41,788 nucleotides of DNA, taken from assembly GCA_021811325.1 (NCBI GenBank), contig JAJZPE010000010.1, positions 1-41,788 of the forward strand, in the 5' to 3' direction. Below are positions 8,460 to 18,128 of the stretch, one piece after another; within the stretch, counting starts at the first letter, position 1, and the number at the start of each line of letters is the position of its first letter. The notes below the pieces were generated by a model. The model ran no database searches, was not told the origin of the DNA, and worked only from the letters and a program-made list of their open reading frames with translations. The DNA is from Bacillota bacterium (lineage in GTDB: Bacteria > Bacillota > Sulfobacillia > JAJYWN01 > JAJZPE01). The position numbers and the translations under genes are program-made.

Positions 8460-9427
8460 AATACCTCGTCCGATTGCAGGAAGGGGCCAAGAAGGTCGCC
8501 ACCCGGGACGCCTATGGTGAAGCCCTGGCCGAACTCGGCCGGGAGAACCCGGACGTGGTCGCCCTCGACGCCGACCTGTCCAAGTCGACCAAGACAGCCG
8601 TCTTTGGAAAAGCCTTTCCGGCGCGCTTCTTCAACATGGGCATCGCCGAAGCCAACATGATGGCCACCGCCGCCGGACTGGCAGCCGCCGGCAAGGTCCC
8701 CTTCGCCAGCACCTTCGCCGTCTTCGCCACCGGGCGCGCCTTCGACCAGGTCCGCAACTCCATCTGTTACCCGCACCTGAACGTCAAGATCGCGGCCAGC
8801 CACGCCGGCATCACCGTCGGCGAGGACGGCGGTTCGCACCAATCGGTCGAGGACATCGCCCTCATGCGCGTGCTCCCCAACATGACCGTCATCGTGCCGG
8901 CCGACGCCGGCGAGACCCGGGCGGCCGTGCGGGCTGCGGCGGCCCTGGATGGCCCGGTCTACCTCCGCCTGGGACGGGCTGGCGGGCCGATCATCTTCGG
9001 CCCCGACTACTCCTTCCGCGTGGGCGAGGCGGTCGTCCTTCGCGAGGGCCGCGACGTCAGCCTCTTCGCCTGCGGGGTGATGGTCGCCGAAGCCCTCAAG
9101 GCCGCCGACCAGTTGGCCGGGGAAGGCCTCGAGGCCGAGGTGGTCAACGTCAGCAGCCTGAAACCCTTCGACTGGCGGACCGTGGCCGAGTCGGTGGTCA
9201 GGACCGGCGCCGCTGTCAGTGCCGAGGAGCACTCGATCATCGGCGGGCTGGGCGGGGCCGTGGCCGAATGCCTGGCCGAGCGCCACCCGGTACCGCTGGT
9301 CCGCGTCGGTCTGCGGGACACCTTCGGCGAGTCGGGCACCCCCGATGAACTGATGAAAGCCTACGGGCTGACGGCCGCCGACATCGTCCGCGCGGCCAAG
9401 GAAGCCATCCAGCGCAGGCGAGTCTGA
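8456..9427 (+). CDS. Transketolase C-terminal subunit
   Basis: A 323-aa protein carrying the pyrimidine-binding and C-terminal domains of transketolase. Motifs: [10 protein letters not shown], the cofactor-activating glutamate in [16 protein letters not shown] (about residue 64), [24 protein letters not shown], and [23 protein letters not shown]. It starts at GTG inside the stop of the N-subunit gene, so translation of the two halves is coupled and they should form a heterotetramer. Split transketolases are common in anaerobic Bacillota. DXP synthase is excluded by the two-gene layout and the transketolase-specific N-terminal motifs. Confidence 0.93.
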   Translation: MKYLVRLQEGAKKVATRDAYGEALAELGRENPDVVALDADLSKSTKTAVFGKAFPARFFNMGIAEANMMATAAGLAAAGKVPFASTFAVFATGRAFDQVRNSICYPHLNVKIAASHAGITVGEDGGSHQSVEDIALMRVLPNMTVIVPADAGETRAAVRAAAALDGPVYLRLGRAGGPIIFGPDYSFRVGEAVVLREGRDVSLFACGVMVAEALKAADQLAGEGLEAEVVNVSSLKPFDWRTVAESVVRTGAAVSAEEHSIIGGLGGAVAECLAERHPVPLVRVGLRDTFGESGTPDELMKAYGLTAADIVRAAKEAIQRRRV

Positions 9428-9496
9428 AGGGCGGCTCGCGGGTCTGAGGCGTGGCCGTCAAGGGCGTTACGGTCTAACGCGGGGCTAATCTCGGCA

Positions 9497-9505
9497 TGCT
9501 ATATC
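9497..9505 (+). promoter_or_regulatory. Possible extended -10 promoter for hsp20
   Basis: TGCTATATC fits an extended -10 element (TGn plus TATATC) about 30 bases before the hsp20 ATG. No good -35 is visible. An inverted repeat GCGTTA-N5-TAACGC lies just upstream at 9464-9480 and could be an operator. I do not see a CIRCE element. Confidence 0.3.
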
Positions 9506-9535
9506 CCGTCAAACCATCTAAGGGGGGATAGCTCA

Positions 9536-9991
9536 ATGCCGAACGTGACCCGCTGGGAACCGTTCCGCGACCTGGCCACCTTCCGCGACGAAGTCAACCG
9601 TGTCTGGTCCGATGCCCTCAGCCGCTGGCCGAATGAAGGCTTCTGGCGCAACTCGGGCCGGGTCCCGCCGGTGGACGTCCATGAGACCGAGGACGCTTTG
9701 GTCATCACCGCCGAGGTCCCGGGGATGAACCGGGAGGACATCGACATCTCGGTGAGCGGCGACACCGTCACCATCTCCGGGCGGAGCGGCGAGGAGACGA
9801 CCGAGGAGGACAAGAACCACCACTATCACCGGCGCGAACGTTACTGGGGCGAGTTCGCCCGTACGGTCCAGCTCCCGATGGGGGTCGACGCCGCCAAGAG
9901 CGCGGCCGCTTTCCGTAACGGCGTCCTGACCATCACCATGCCGAAGTCCGAGGAATCGAGGCCTAAGAAGATTCCCATCCACGGCCAGTAG
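9536..9991 (+). CDS. Hsp20 / alpha-crystallin small heat-shock protein
   Basis: A 151-aa small heat-shock protein that should hold unfolding proteins in an ATP-independent, refoldable state. The alpha-crystallin domain runs from about residue 42 (PPVDVHETEDALVITAEVPGMNREDIDISVSGDTVTISGRS) to about 140, with the family-typical FRNGVLTITMPK. A short C-terminal extension carries an I-x-I motif (IPI) used for oligomer assembly. The N-terminus (WEPFRDLATFRDEVNRVW) matches the usual start of Class A bacterial Hsp20. AAGGGGGGATAG precedes ATG. It is followed by a strong terminator and appears monocistronic. Confidence 0.93.
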   Translation: MPNVTRWEPFRDLATFRDEVNRVWSDALSRWPNEGFWRNSGRVPPVDVHETEDALVITAEVPGMNREDIDISVSGDTVTISGRSGEETTEEDKNHHYHRRERYWGEFARTVQLPMGVDAAKSAAAFRNGVLTITMPKSEESRPKKIPIHGQ

Positions 9992-10050
9992 ACAGCGAGG
10001 GGCGACCCCCGAAAAGCGCATGACCGCTAAATATAACCGGACGTAAACTT

Positions 10051-10090
10051 GAGCGCCGGTGGCCAGAGGGCCACCGGCGCTCTGTCTCTT
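10051..10090 (+). terminator. Rho-independent terminator after hsp20
   Basis: A perfect 14-bp stem, GAGCGCCGGTGGCC / GGCCACCGGCGCTC, with a four-base loop AGAG, followed by the pyrimidine-rich TGTCTCTTCT. It lies about 60 bases after the hsp20 stop. The T-run is imperfect but the stem is very strong. Confidence 0.8.
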
Positions 10091-10132
10091 CTGGGGGACT
10101 CCTGACACAATTGACAGAACCCAGGAGGAATC

Positions 10133-10192
10133 ATGGCAAAAGCCGTCGAAGAAAGGCGTACCACCGATAATCGCGCCTCTTCACATAAGTGA
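10133..10192 (+). CDS. Possible 19-aa leader ORF upstream of ftsE
   Basis: ATG at 10133 is preceded by a near-perfect Shine-Dalgarno, CCAGGAGGAATC, and opens a frame of 19 codons (MAKAVEERRTTDNRASSHK) ending in TGA. The peptide is charged and has no recognisable family. It sits after the hsp20 terminator and about 110 bases before ftsE. The intervening region can form hairpins, including CGCGGTTT/AAACCGCG at 10217-10250 and the palindrome CGCCCGGGCG. It may be a leader peptide or a remnant of a longer gene. Only the ribosome-binding site argues for translation. Confidence 0.3.
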   Translation: MAKAVEERRTTDNRASSHK

Positions 10193-10300
10193 AGTATGAC
10201 CTGACCAGCCAGAGGTCGCGGTTTTCGCCCAAGGACCGCGGGAAACCGCGCCCGGGCGGGCCCCCATAGGGCGTGACAAGGCTAAAAGGGGCTGCATGCC

Positions 10301-10990
10301 TTGATTGAACTGGTCGACGTGACCAAGGTCTATCCCAACGATGTCGTCGCCCTGAAAAACGTCAACCTCAAAATCGACCGCGGGGAGTTCGTCTTCGTCG
10401 TCGGCCCGAGCGGGGCCGGTAAGTCGACGCTCGTCCGCTTGCTTTACCGGGAGGAAGTGGCCACCCGGGGCCAGGTCATCGTCCACGGCAAGAACGTCGC
10501 CCGCCTCCGCCGCTCGTCCATTCCGCTCCTCCGCCGGACCATCGGCGTCATCTTTCAGGACTTCAAGCTCCTGCCCGACCGCAACGCCCTCGACAACGTG
10601 GCCTTCGCCCTGGAGGTCACCGAGGCGTCGCGTCGCGAAATCCGTCGCCGCGTCCCGGCCGTCCTCGACCTGGTCGGGTTGAAGGACCGGGCCAGGGCCT
10701 TCCCGCACGAGCTATCCGGGGGCGAGCAGCAGCGCCTGGCGATCGCCCGGGCGATCATCAACGGCCCGTCCATCCTGGTTGCCGACGAACCCACCGGCAA
10801 CCTCGACCCCGACACGTCCTGGGGGATCATGAACCTCCTGCAGACGCTCAATCGCAACGGGGCCACGGTCATCATGGCCACCCATGCCAAGGCCATCGTC
10901 AACGCCATGAAGAAGCGGGTCGTGGCCATGGACCACGGCCGGATCATCCGGGACCAGGTCCAAGGGGTCTACGCGCATGAAGTCAACTAG
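10301..10990 (+). CDS. ftsE: Cell division ATP-binding protein FtsE
   Basis: FtsE is the ATPase of the FtsEX complex, which controls peptidoglycan hydrolases at the division site or along the wall. The 229-aa protein has Walker A GPSGAGKST (about 35-43), a Q-loop (FQDFKLLPDRNALDNVAF), the signature LSGGEQQRLAIARA, Walker B VADEPTGNLDP and the H-loop MATHAKAIV. The N-terminus IELVDVTKVYPNDVVALKNVNLKI is typical of FtsE. The start is TTG 10301, preceded by AAAAGGGG. The 3' end overlaps ftsX by 14 bases, which is usual for this pair. Confidence 0.96.
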   Translation: MIELVDVTKVYPNDVVALKNVNLKIDRGEFVFVVGPSGAGKSTLVRLLYREEVATRGQVIVHGKNVARLRRSSIPLLRRTIGVIFQDFKLLPDRNALDNVAFALEVTEASRREIRRRVPAVLDLVGLKDRARAFPHELSGGEQQRLAIARAIINGPSILVADEPTGNLDPDTSWGIMNLLQTLNRNGATVIMATHAKAIVNAMKKRVVAMDHGRIIRDQVQGVYAHEVN

Positions 10991-11864
10991 CCTCGTCTTC
11001 GGCGTCAAGCAGACGGCCCGAAGCCTCCGCCAGAACGCCTTGATGAGCCTGGCCTCGGTCCTCACCGTCGCCCTGTCTCTGCTGGTGGCCGGCCTCTTCG
11101 GCCTGATCACGGCAAACCTCGGGCACATCGCCCGGCTGGCCGAACAGCAGGTCGAGGTGACCGTCTTCGTCCACGACACCCTCCCCGTCGAGGCCGTGAG
11201 GACCGTCGAGAGCCAGCTCAAAGCCCTGCCCGGGGTGACCCAGGTGACCTTCGTCTCCAAGGACGAGGCCCTGGCCCGGCTGAAGGCCGTCTTCGCCAAC
11301 GACAAGGACCTCCTGGCCGAGGTGGAGCAGCAGAACCCGCTCTATCGCTCGTTCGAGGTCCGCACGGCCCGGCCCGAGCAGATCAAGCCGACCGCCGAAG
11401 CCGCCGGCAAAATGACCGGCGTCGTCAAGGTCAACTACAAGCAAGAGGTGATCGAAAAGCTCTTCCGGGTGACCCGGGCCATCCGTGTCTCCGGCCTGGC
11501 CATCATGGTCGCTCTGGCCCTGGCGATGGTGATGATCATCTCCAACACTATCCGGATCACCGTCTTCGCCAGACGTCGCGAAATCGCCATTATGAAGCTG
11601 GTCGGGGCCACCGACGGCTTTATCCGCTGGCCCTTCGTCTGCGAAGGGGTGTTCCTCGGGGTCGTCGGCGCCGGCTTCACGTCCCTGGCCCTCTGGTCCA
11701 GTTACAGCTGGGCCTGGAGCGGGGTCCAGCGCGGCATGCCGTTCATCCCGCTCCTCCCCAAGCAGCCTTTGCTCCTCGACCTGACCGTCCTCATCCTGGG
11801 GGCGGGTGCTCTCATCGGCGCCATCGGCAGCGCCCTTTCTCTGCGCCGCTTCCTCCGGGTATAG
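10977..11864 (+). CDS. ftsX: Cell division protein FtsX (permease-like)
   Basis: A 295-aa partner of FtsE. It has a first membrane segment at about residues 23-45, an extracellular domain (VEVTVFVHDTLP...LKALPGVTQVTFVSKDEALARLKAVF) and three C-terminal membrane segments (about 170-190, 220-240, 260-285). The cytoplasmic motif RRREIAIMKLVGATDGFIRWPF is typical of FtsX. The extracellular domain is expected to touch a coiled-coil hydrolase, and such a protein is encoded next. Confidence 0.96.
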   Translation: MKSTSLVFGVKQTARSLRQNALMSLASVLTVALSLLVAGLFGLITANLGHIARLAEQQVEVTVFVHDTLPVEAVRTVESQLKALPGVTQVTFVSKDEALARLKAVFANDKDLLAEVEQQNPLYRSFEVRTARPEQIKPTAEAAGKMTGVVKVNYKQEVIEKLFRVTRAIRVSGLAIMVALALAMVMIISNTIRITVFARRREIAIMKLVGATDGFIRWPFVCEGVFLGVVGAGFTSLALWSSYSWAWSGVQRGMPFIPLLPKQPLLLDLTVLILGAGALIGAIGSALSLRRFLRV

Positions 11865-11958
11865 GCCGACCTGGTCTGAGCCGGCGAAGCCCGCACCGGC
11901 GGGGCCCCCGGCCCCGCTCCGAACCGCAAGGCCACCACGTTGACGGAGGTTTTGCCCG

Positions 11959-13188
11959 ATGAACCCGACGGACAAAATCGGCCCGATACGCGCCCCTCAC
12001 CTCCTCGGACGACCCGGCGCCGAGCGGTGGTCCCGCGCCCGGCGGGCGGCCACCCGCGTCGGCGTCGCGCTCGTCCTGATGGTCATGGCCGTGTCGCCCT
12101 TGGGCGCCGCGCGCGCGGCCGGGGTCGATGACGCCCAACGCGAGCTGGACAAGATCAACCAGCAGATCCAGGAGAAGCAGAACAAGCTTCAGGACGTCCG
12201 CATCCGGAAGACCCGGGTCAAAGCCGACCTCCGCCGCATCAGCACCCAACTCGAACGGACCTCGCGTGAGCTGACGAGCCTGCGGCGCCAGATAGCCACC
12301 ACCGAGGCCGACATCCGCAAGGCCCAGGCCGATCTGGCCGTCGCCGAGGGCGATCTGGTCAAGCGGCGCGGCTACATCGACACGCGCGTGCGGGCCCTTT
12401 ACGAGCGCGGCTCCGTGAGCTACGTCGAGGTCCTGTTGGGCTCGCGGGACTTCGGCGACTTCCTGAACCGGATGGAGATGCTCCGCCAGATCATCGCCAA
12501 GGACGTCGCCGTCTACGGCCAGATCAAGGAGACCCGCCGGCAGGTCGCCGACAAGAAGGCGACCCTCGAAGCCCAGGAGGCCCGGCTGGCCGGCCTGAAG
12601 AAGCAGACCGAGGTCAAGAAGGCCAGCCTCGACAGCAGTGAGACCCAGCGCCAGAAGGCCCTTTCCGAGCTGGCCGGCCTCGAGAACGGCCTCGAGGAAG
12701 ACCTCGACGAGCTGGAGCGCAGCTCCAACGAACTGCGCGACTTCATCCGCCAGAACGCCGGCGGCTCTGGCCTGGCCACCGACCGGTCGCAGATCAACCT
12801 GGCCTGGCCGGTGTCCGGCGGCCGCATCACCTCGGTCTTCGGGCGCCGCTTCCATCCCATCCTCCGGAAGTGGAAGACCCATACCGGCGTCGACGTGGGT
12901 GTGGCGGCCTGGACGCCGATCAAGGCGGCCGAGGACGGCCGGGTCATCTTGGCCGAGTACCGCGGCGGCTACGGCTGGACGACGATGATCGACCACGGGG
13001 CCGGGGTGGTCACCCTTTACGCTCACGCCCAGAGAAAACTCCTCACCCAGGAAGGCGACATGGTCAAGAAGGGCCAACAAATCGCCTACGTGGGCAGTTC
13101 CGGCTACTCGACGGGGGCCCACGTCCATTTCGAGGTGCGGATCAACGGCGAGCCGGTCAACCCGATGGGCTGGCTCCCGAAACGCTGA
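11959..13188 (+). CDS. Coiled-coil LytM (M23) murein hydrolase, probable FtsEX partner
   Basis: A 409-aa exported peptidoglycan endopeptidase. The N-terminal signal peptide (about residues 30-56, ending near ARAAG) is followed by a long coiled coil (about 60-265, many E/K/R/Q heptads such as INQQIQEKQNKLQDVRIRKTRVKADL). A C-terminal M23 domain follows (about 275-405). Zinc-ligand motifs are intact: HTGVD, YAH and HVHFEV. It should therefore be catalytically active, unlike degenerate EnvC. The architecture matches EnvC/PcsB-like proteins activated by FtsX. The start ATG 11959 has ACGGAGG upstream. Adjacent ftsEX strongly suggests direct regulation by that complex. Confidence 0.92.
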   Translation: MNPTDKIGPIRAPHLLGRPGAERWSRARRAATRVGVALVLMVMAVSPLGAARAAGVDDAQRELDKINQQIQEKQNKLQDVRIRKTRVKADLRRISTQLERTSRELTSLRRQIATTEADIRKAQADLAVAEGDLVKRRGYIDTRVRALYERGSVSYVEVLLGSRDFGDFLNRMEMLRQIIAKDVAVYGQIKETRRQVADKKATLEAQEARLAGLKKQTEVKKASLDSSETQRQKALSELAGLENGLEEDLDELERSSNELRDFIRQNAGGSGLATDRSQINLAWPVSGGRITSVFGRRFHPILRKWKTHTGVDVGVAAWTPIKAAEDGRVILAEYRGGYGWTTMIDHGAGVVTLYAHAQRKLLTQEGDMVKKGQQIAYVGSSGYSTGAHVHFEVRINGEPVNPMGWLPKR

Positions 13189-13223
13189 CTCCGCACCCCC
13201 GATGCCCCGACAACCGCCGAAAG

Positions 13224-13263
13224 AGCCGGGGCAGTCCGCGGACCGCCCCGGCTAGTGTGTTTT
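13224..13263 (+). terminator. Rho-independent terminator after the LytM gene
   Basis: AGCCGGGGC pairs with GCCCCGGCT, and the inner GTCCGCGGAC is self-complementary, so the hairpin extends almost without interruption. It is followed by AGTGTGTTTT. It lies 35 bases past the stop. Confidence 0.75.
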
Positions 13264-13292
13264 AGCCCGCCAAACGGCACAGAATTATCCTC

Positions 13293-13321
13293 TTGGCCGC
13301 CCCAGGCCAATATGGTACACT
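13293..13321 (+). promoter_or_regulatory. Possible promoter for the ctp gene
   Basis: TTGGCC and TACACT separated by 17 bases each match the sigma-A consensus at four of six positions. The site follows the terminator and lies about 70 bases before the ctp start, in a locally AT-richer stretch. Confidence 0.35.
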
Positions 13322-13393
13322 TATAGGGTACCAATCAGAAAATTCATCGCCGCCCAGCGTCGGTGGCGATGTCCAACGGACGGTGAGCCGCCT

Positions 13394-14599
13394 TTGGTCA
13401 GCCGCAAACGCGCCATAGTCTGGATGATCGTTCTCATCCTGGTCACCAATCTCGGCACTTACGCCTTGGCGACCGGCCAGATCCCGCTGGTCAGAGACTA
13501 CGTCCGGCCCCAGTTGCCGGGCGACATGGCCCAGTTCGACAAGCTCTACCGGGTCATGCAACTGATCAAGGCCAAGTACGTCGACAAGGTCGATGACAAC
13601 GCCCTCATCGAAGGGGCCATGGCCGGCATGGTCGAGTCCCTCAAGGACGCGCCGTCGTACTATCTCAACGCCGACGCCATGAACGAGCTGATGATCGATA
13701 CCAGCGGTACCTACGCCGGTGTCGGCATCCAGGTGTGGGCGAAGAACGACTACATCGAAATCATCGCCCCCATTGAAGGGACGCCCGCCGAGAAAGCCGG
13801 CCTCCTGAGCATGGATAAGATCACGAAGGTCGATGGCAAGGACATCGTCGGCGCCCCCATCGACAGCGTGGTCAACCTCATCCGCGGCACGCCGGGGACC
13901 AAGGTCACTCTGACCATCCTCCGCGAAGGGGTCAAGGAACCGTTCGAAGTGACCATCACCCGGGCGCAGATCGAACTGAAGTCGGTCTTCTCGAAGATGC
14001 TCCCGGACAAAATGGGGTACATTCGAATCAGCAGTTTTGCCGAGAATACCACCAAGCCGTTCACGGACGCCCTCAACACCCTGAAGGGGCAGGGCATGGT
14101 CGGGCTCCTCCTGGACCTTCGCAACGACCCGGGCGGCTCCCTCAAGACCTGTGAGGAGATCGCCGGCGCGCTGGTTCCGGCCGGTCCTATCCTCCACGTG
14201 GTCGACCGCGATGGACGCCGCGAGACCTACGACGTCCCCGGTCCCGGGCTGAAGATGCCCATCGTCGTGCTGGTCAACGGGGGCTCGGCGAGCGCCTCGG
14301 AAATCCTCGCCGGGGCCATCCAGGACTCGGGCATCGGGGCCCTGGTCGGCGAGAAGACCTACGGCAAGGGTTCCGTCCAGACCATCTACCCCCTGCCCGG
14401 CAACACCGGCGTGAAGATCACCACCTACAAGTACCTCACCCGGAACTCGCGGACCGTCGATAAGGTCGGCCTGACCCCGGACTACGTGGTGACCATGCCG
14501 AAACCCAAAGAGGGCCAACTCCCGATGAAGCTCGACGACCCGAAGAACCCGCAGCTCATCAAGGCCATCGAGGTGCTCAACGCCCTCCTTAAGAAATAG
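13394..14599 (+). CDS. S41 family carboxy-terminal processing protease (CtpA/CtpB)
   Basis: A 401-aa membrane-anchored serine protease. One N-terminal hydrophobic segment (about 5-28) is followed by a PDZ domain (about 100-200: GVGIQVWAKNDYIEIIAPIEGTPAEKAGL...GTPGTKVTLTILR). The S41 catalytic core carries the nucleophile region GGSASASE (296-303) and the lysine region GEKTYGKGSVQ. Length and order are standard. The start is TTG, with GGTGAG upstream. In Bacillus, ctpB lies next to ftsEX and cleaves SpoIVFA during sporulation. That substrate is not implied here, but a wall or signalling role fits the neighbours. Confidence 0.93.
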   Translation: MVSRKRAIVWMIVLILVTNLGTYALATGQIPLVRDYVRPQLPGDMAQFDKLYRVMQLIKAKYVDKVDDNALIEGAMAGMVESLKDAPSYYLNADAMNELMIDTSGTYAGVGIQVWAKNDYIEIIAPIEGTPAEKAGLLSMDKITKVDGKDIVGAPIDSVVNLIRGTPGTKVTLTILREGVKEPFEVTITRAQIELKSVFSKMLPDKMGYIRISSFAENTTKPFTDALNTLKGQGMVGLLLDLRNDPGGSLKTCEEIAGALVPAGPILHVVDRDGRRETYDVPGPGLKMPIVVLVNGGSASASEILAGAIQDSGIGALVGEKTYGKGSVQTIYPLPGNTGVKITTYKYLTRNSRTVDKVGLTPDYVVTMPKPKEGQLPMKLDDPKNPQLIKAIEVLNALLKK

Positions 14600-14630
14600 C
14601 GCCGGAGAGCGCTTGACCGAAAAGCAAAGA

Positions 14631-14666
14631 AGCCGCGATCGCCCACCCGGGGTCGTGGCTTTTTTG
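14631..14666 (+). terminator. Rho-independent terminator after ctp
   Basis: AGCCGCGA pairs with TCGTGGCT (one G-T wobble) across a short loop and is followed by six T residues. It lies between the ctp stop and the next start. Confidence 0.8.
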
Positions 14667-14694
14667 ACCGTTTCCCCCGAGGAGTGAAAGCCGC

Positions 14695-16020
14695 TTGTTC
14701 CCCTTCGCCGACGTCATCAAGGGCATTTTCCAACAGGCGCCGAGCATCCTCATCGGGGGCCCGACCTTCCTGTTCTACTGGCTGATGGTCGCCGTCGTCG
14801 CCCTGCTCTATCAACGGGTCACGGAGATGGAGAAGAAGGTGCACGGCCTGGTCCGTAACGAGTCGCTGGACCAGACCATCGCTTCGATCTTCCACGGCTT
14901 CATCGCCGGCCTTGCGGGGAGCTTCGTCCTCATCTTCGTCGGCGTTTCCCTCTCGATGAGCGACACCGTCTGGGTCATCGGGTTGGCCCTCATCCTGATG
15001 GTCGTCGACCGCCGCCTCATCTGCTTCTCCTACGCCGGCGGCATCGTCTCGCTGTCCGCGCTCCTCTTCGGCTGGCCCAAGGTCAACGTGCCCGGCCTGA
15101 TGGGCTTGGTGGCCATCCTCCACATCACCGAGAGCCTGCTCATCCGGTTCACCGGGGCGGGCTGCGCCACACCGGTCTACCTGCAGCACAAGAGCGGGCG
15201 AGTGGTCGGCGGCTTCACCATGCAGAAGTACTGGCCGGTGCCCATCGTCGCGCTGGTCATGGCCCTCATCACCGACCGGACCCTCCTCTCCGGCCTGACC
15301 TACATGCCCGACTGGTGGCCGCTCATCCGCTCGCCGGCCATGCCCCTCAACGACCCCAACTACATCTTCACGATGATCCCGGTGGTGGCCGTCATCGGCT
15401 ACGGCGACGTGGCCATCACCTGCTCACCGGCGGAGCGGGCCAGGCGGAGCGCCAGGCACCTGGCCTTGTACAGCCTCACCCTGCTCGGCTTGGCTGTCGC
15501 CGCGTCCCGTTACCCGGCGGTGGCCTGGGTTGCCGCCCTCTTCAGCCCGCTCGGGCACGAGTTCATCGCCGTCAGCATGAGCCGTCGCGAGACCCGCGGC
15601 GAGCCCGCCTTCGTCCCGCCGCCGCGCGGAGTGCGCGTCCTCGACGCCATGCCGGACTCGCCCGCCAGGGTGGCCGGCCTGCGCTCGGGCGACATCGTCC
15701 TCGAGGTCAACGAGACCCCGGTCGACCGCAAGGCCGACCTCTTTGAGTGGTTCCGGCCCAGCGGGCCCGAGACTCACGCCGCCGCCGGGACCCGCGGCCC
15801 CGGCTGGCTGCCACACCTCAACCTGACCGTCCTCCGCGGCCACCGCCGCCTGACCATCCGGGCCACGGAGCTGCGGCGCGAGGGCGGCCTGGCGGGCCTG
15901 GTGATGGTCCCTGAAGAGGGCGACGAGCACCAGGTGGAGGCGAGGACCACCCACAGCCTGAAGGACTTCATGCATCGCGCTGGCGAAGCCGCCCGGCAGG
16001 GGAGGGGGCCGAAGCCGTGA
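14695..16020 (+). CDS. PDZ-domain polytopic membrane protein, MinJ-like
   Basis: A 441-aa protein with about seven to eight membrane segments in the first 300 residues and a C-terminal cytoplasmic PDZ domain (about 310-400: [32 protein letters not shown]). Its position directly after a ctpB-type gene and before uvrB, and its layout, match Bacillus MinJ (YvjD), which bridges DivIVA and MinD at the poles. TTG 14695 has GAGGAG nine bases upstream. The end overlaps uvrB. A division-topology role is inferred from synteny; the sequence itself shows only the membrane and PDZ architecture. Confidence 0.75.
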   Translation: MFPFADVIKGIFQQAPSILIGGPTFLFYWLMVAVVALLYQRVTEMEKKVHGLVRNESLDQTIASIFHGFIAGLAGSFVLIFVGVSLSMSDTVWVIGLALILMVVDRRLICFSYAGGIVSLSALLFGWPKVNVPGLMGLVAILHITESLLIRFTGAGCATPVYLQHKSGRVVGGFTMQKYWPVPIVALVMALITDRTLLSGLTYMPDWWPLIRSPAMPLNDPNYIFTMIPVVAVIGYGDVAITCSPAERARRSARHLALYSLTLLGLAVAASRYPAVAWVAALFSPLGHEFIAVSMSRRETRGEPAFVPPPRGVRVLDAMPDSPARVAGLRSGDIVLEVNETPVDRKADLFEWFRPSGPETHAAAGTRGPGWLPHLNLTVLRGHRRLTIRATELRREGGLAGLVMVPEEGDEHQVEARTTHSLKDFMHRAGEAARQGRGPKP

Positions 16021-18128
16021 GCCCGCTCAGACGAGACGAAGTCACCAGCGAGAGCGGTCGCAAGCGGATCGAAGCTCCGCCGGCCGACCTGAAGTTCAGG
16101 GCCGTCAGCGATTTCGTCCCCCGGGGGCATCAGCCGGAGGCCATCGAAAAGCTGGCCGAAGGCGTGCTGTCCGGCAAGCGGGTCCAGACCCTCCTGGGGG
16201 TCACCGGCTCTGGCAAGACGGCCACCATGGCCTGGACGATCGAGGCCGTCCAGCGGCCGACCCTGGTCATCGCCCCCAACAAGACCCTCGCCGCTCAGCT
16301 CTGCAGCGAGTTCCGGGAGTTCTTCCCGGAGAACAAAGTCGAGTACTTCGTCAGCTACTACGACTACTACCAGCCCGAGGCATACATCCCGCAGACCGAC
16401 ACCTACATCGAGAAGGACTCGTCGATCAACGACGAGATCGATAAGATGCGCCACGCCGCCACGGCGGCCCTCCTCGACCGCCGCGACACGATCATCGTCG
16501 CCAGCGTGTCGTGCATCTTCGGGATCGGCTCGCCTGAGGACTACCGCCAGTTGCAGCTGTCGCTGGAACGGGGACAAGCCGTCGACCGCGACGCCATCCT
16601 GCGCCGCCTGGTCGAGATTCAGTACGACCGCAACGATTACGAGTTCCGGCGCGGCACTTTCCGCGTCCGCGGCGACGTCATCGAGATCTTCCCCGCTTCA
16701 TTTGACGAAAGAGCCTTGCGGGTCGAGCTGTTCGGGGACGAGGTCGAGCGCATCTCCGAGTTCGACGTGCTCACCGGGGAGGTTGTCGGGGAACGGCCCT
16801 TCCTCTCGGTCTACCCGGCCAGCCACTACGTCACCCTGGCGGAGAAGCGCGAGCGGGCCATCCGCAGCATCGAGGAGGAACTCGAGGCCCGACTCAAATG
16901 GATGCGCGACCACGAGCGGCTGGTCGAGGCCCAGCGGCTCGAGCAGCGCACCCGCTACGACCTGGAGATGCTGCAGGAAGTCGGCTTCTGCTCGGGCATC
17001 GAGAACTACTCGCGCCACCTGAGCGGGCGCGCCCCCGGGCAGCCGCCATATACGCTGCTGGACTTCTTCCCGAAGGACTTCCTGATGATCATCGACGAGA
17101 GCCATCAGACCATCCCGCAGGTCCGGGCGATGTGGGCCGGGGATAGGTCACGGAAGGAAGCCCTCGTCGAGTATGGCTTCCGCCTGCCGTCGGCCCTCGA
17201 CAACCGCCCGCTCAACTTCGCCGAGTTCGAGGAGCGCGTCCATCAGGTCATCTTCACCTCGGCCACGCCGGGCCCATACGAGCGCGAGCATTCGCAGCAG
17301 GTCGTCGAGCAGATCGTCCGCCCGACCGGCCTGGTCGACCCGGAGATTGAAGTGCGGCCGGTCAAAGGCCAGATCGACGACCTTCTTGGAGAGCTCCGCG
17401 ACCGCGTCGCCCGCGGGCACCGCGTGCTGGTGACCACCCTGACCAAGCGGATGGCCGAGAACCTCACGGACTACCTCCGGGAAGCCGGGATCAAGGTCCG
17501 CTACCTGCACTCCGAGGTGCAGACCCTGGAGCGGATGGAGATCCTGCGCGACCTGCGGCTGGGCGTGTTCGACGTCCTCGTCGGCATCAACCTCTTGCGC
17601 GAAGGGCTGGACCTGCCCGAGGTCTCCCTGGTCGCCATCCTCGACGCGGACAAGGAAGGCTACCTGCGGTCGGAGACCTCGCTCATCCAGACCATCGGCC
17701 GCGCCGCCCGGCACGTCGAGGGCAAAGTCATCATGTACGCCGACGTCGTCACCGACTCGATGCGCCGGGCCATCGACGAGACCGATCGCCGCCGCGCCGT
17801 GCAGGCCGCCTACAACGAGGAGCGCGGGATCACCCCGGAGACCGTCCGGAAGGCCGTCCGCGAGGTCATCGAGATCTCGCCGAAGGTGGCCGAGGTCAAG
17901 TCGGTCTATGAGGTCGGCTTCGACCCCTCGAAGCTCGGCCGGCGTGAGCGCGAGAAGCTGCTCGAGGCCCTCCGCAAGGAGATGAAAGAAGCCGCCAAAC
18001 GGCTCGAGTTCGAGCGGGCGGCGGACCTGCGGGACGCCATCTTTGAGGTCGAGCAGAGCGGCGGGAAGCCGGCCGGGAAGGCAGGAGGTGGCCGCGCTCC
18101 GGAAGTACCTGGCGGTGAAAGCAAGTGA
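16017..18128 (+). CDS. uvrB: UvrABC system protein B
   Basis: The damage-verification helicase of nucleotide excision repair. The 703-aa protein shows Walker [12 protein letters not shown] (about residue 62), the DNA-clamping beta-hairpin region [41 protein letters not shown] (motif II), the SAT motif ([10 protein letters not shown]), helicase motifs [15 protein letters not shown] and [14 protein letters not shown], and the C-terminal UVR domain ([34 protein letters not shown]) that binds UvrC. It starts at GTG overlapping the previous stop. The N-terminus is slightly longer than usual, so a later start is possible. A glycine-rich tail follows the UVR domain. Confidence 0.97.
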   Translation: MSPLRRDEVTSESGRKRIEAPPADLKFRAVSDFVPRGHQPEAIEKLAEGVLSGKRVQTLLGVTGSGKTATMAWTIEAVQRPTLVIAPNKTLAAQLCSEFREFFPENKVEYFVSYYDYYQPEAYIPQTDTYIEKDSSINDEIDKMRHAATAALLDRRDTIIVASVSCIFGIGSPEDYRQLQLSLERGQAVDRDAILRRLVEIQYDRNDYEFRRGTFRVRGDVIEIFPASFDERALRVELFGDEVERISEFDVLTGEVVGERPFLSVYPASHYVTLAEKRERAIRSIEEELEARLKWMRDHERLVEAQRLEQRTRYDLEMLQEVGFCSGIENYSRHLSGRAPGQPPYTLLDFFPKDFLMIIDESHQTIPQVRAMWAGDRSRKEALVEYGFRLPSALDNRPLNFAEFEERVHQVIFTSATPGPYEREHSQQVVEQIVRPTGLVDPEIEVRPVKGQIDDLLGELRDRVARGHRVLVTTLTKRMAENLTDYLREAGIKVRYLHSEVQTLERMEILRDLRLGVFDVLVGINLLREGLDLPEVSLVAILDADKEGYLRSETSLIQTIGRAARHVEGKVIMYADVVTDSMRRAIDETDRRRAVQAAYNEERGITPETVRKAVREVIEISPKVAEVKSVYEVGFDPSKLGRREREKLLEALRKEMKEAAKRLEFERAADLRDAIFEVEQSGGKPAGKAGGGRAPEVPGGESK

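Noticed and set aside
10111-10116. TTGACA upstream of the mini-ORF near ftsE as a promoter
   Set aside because: No acceptable -10 hexamer occurs 15-19 bases downstream.
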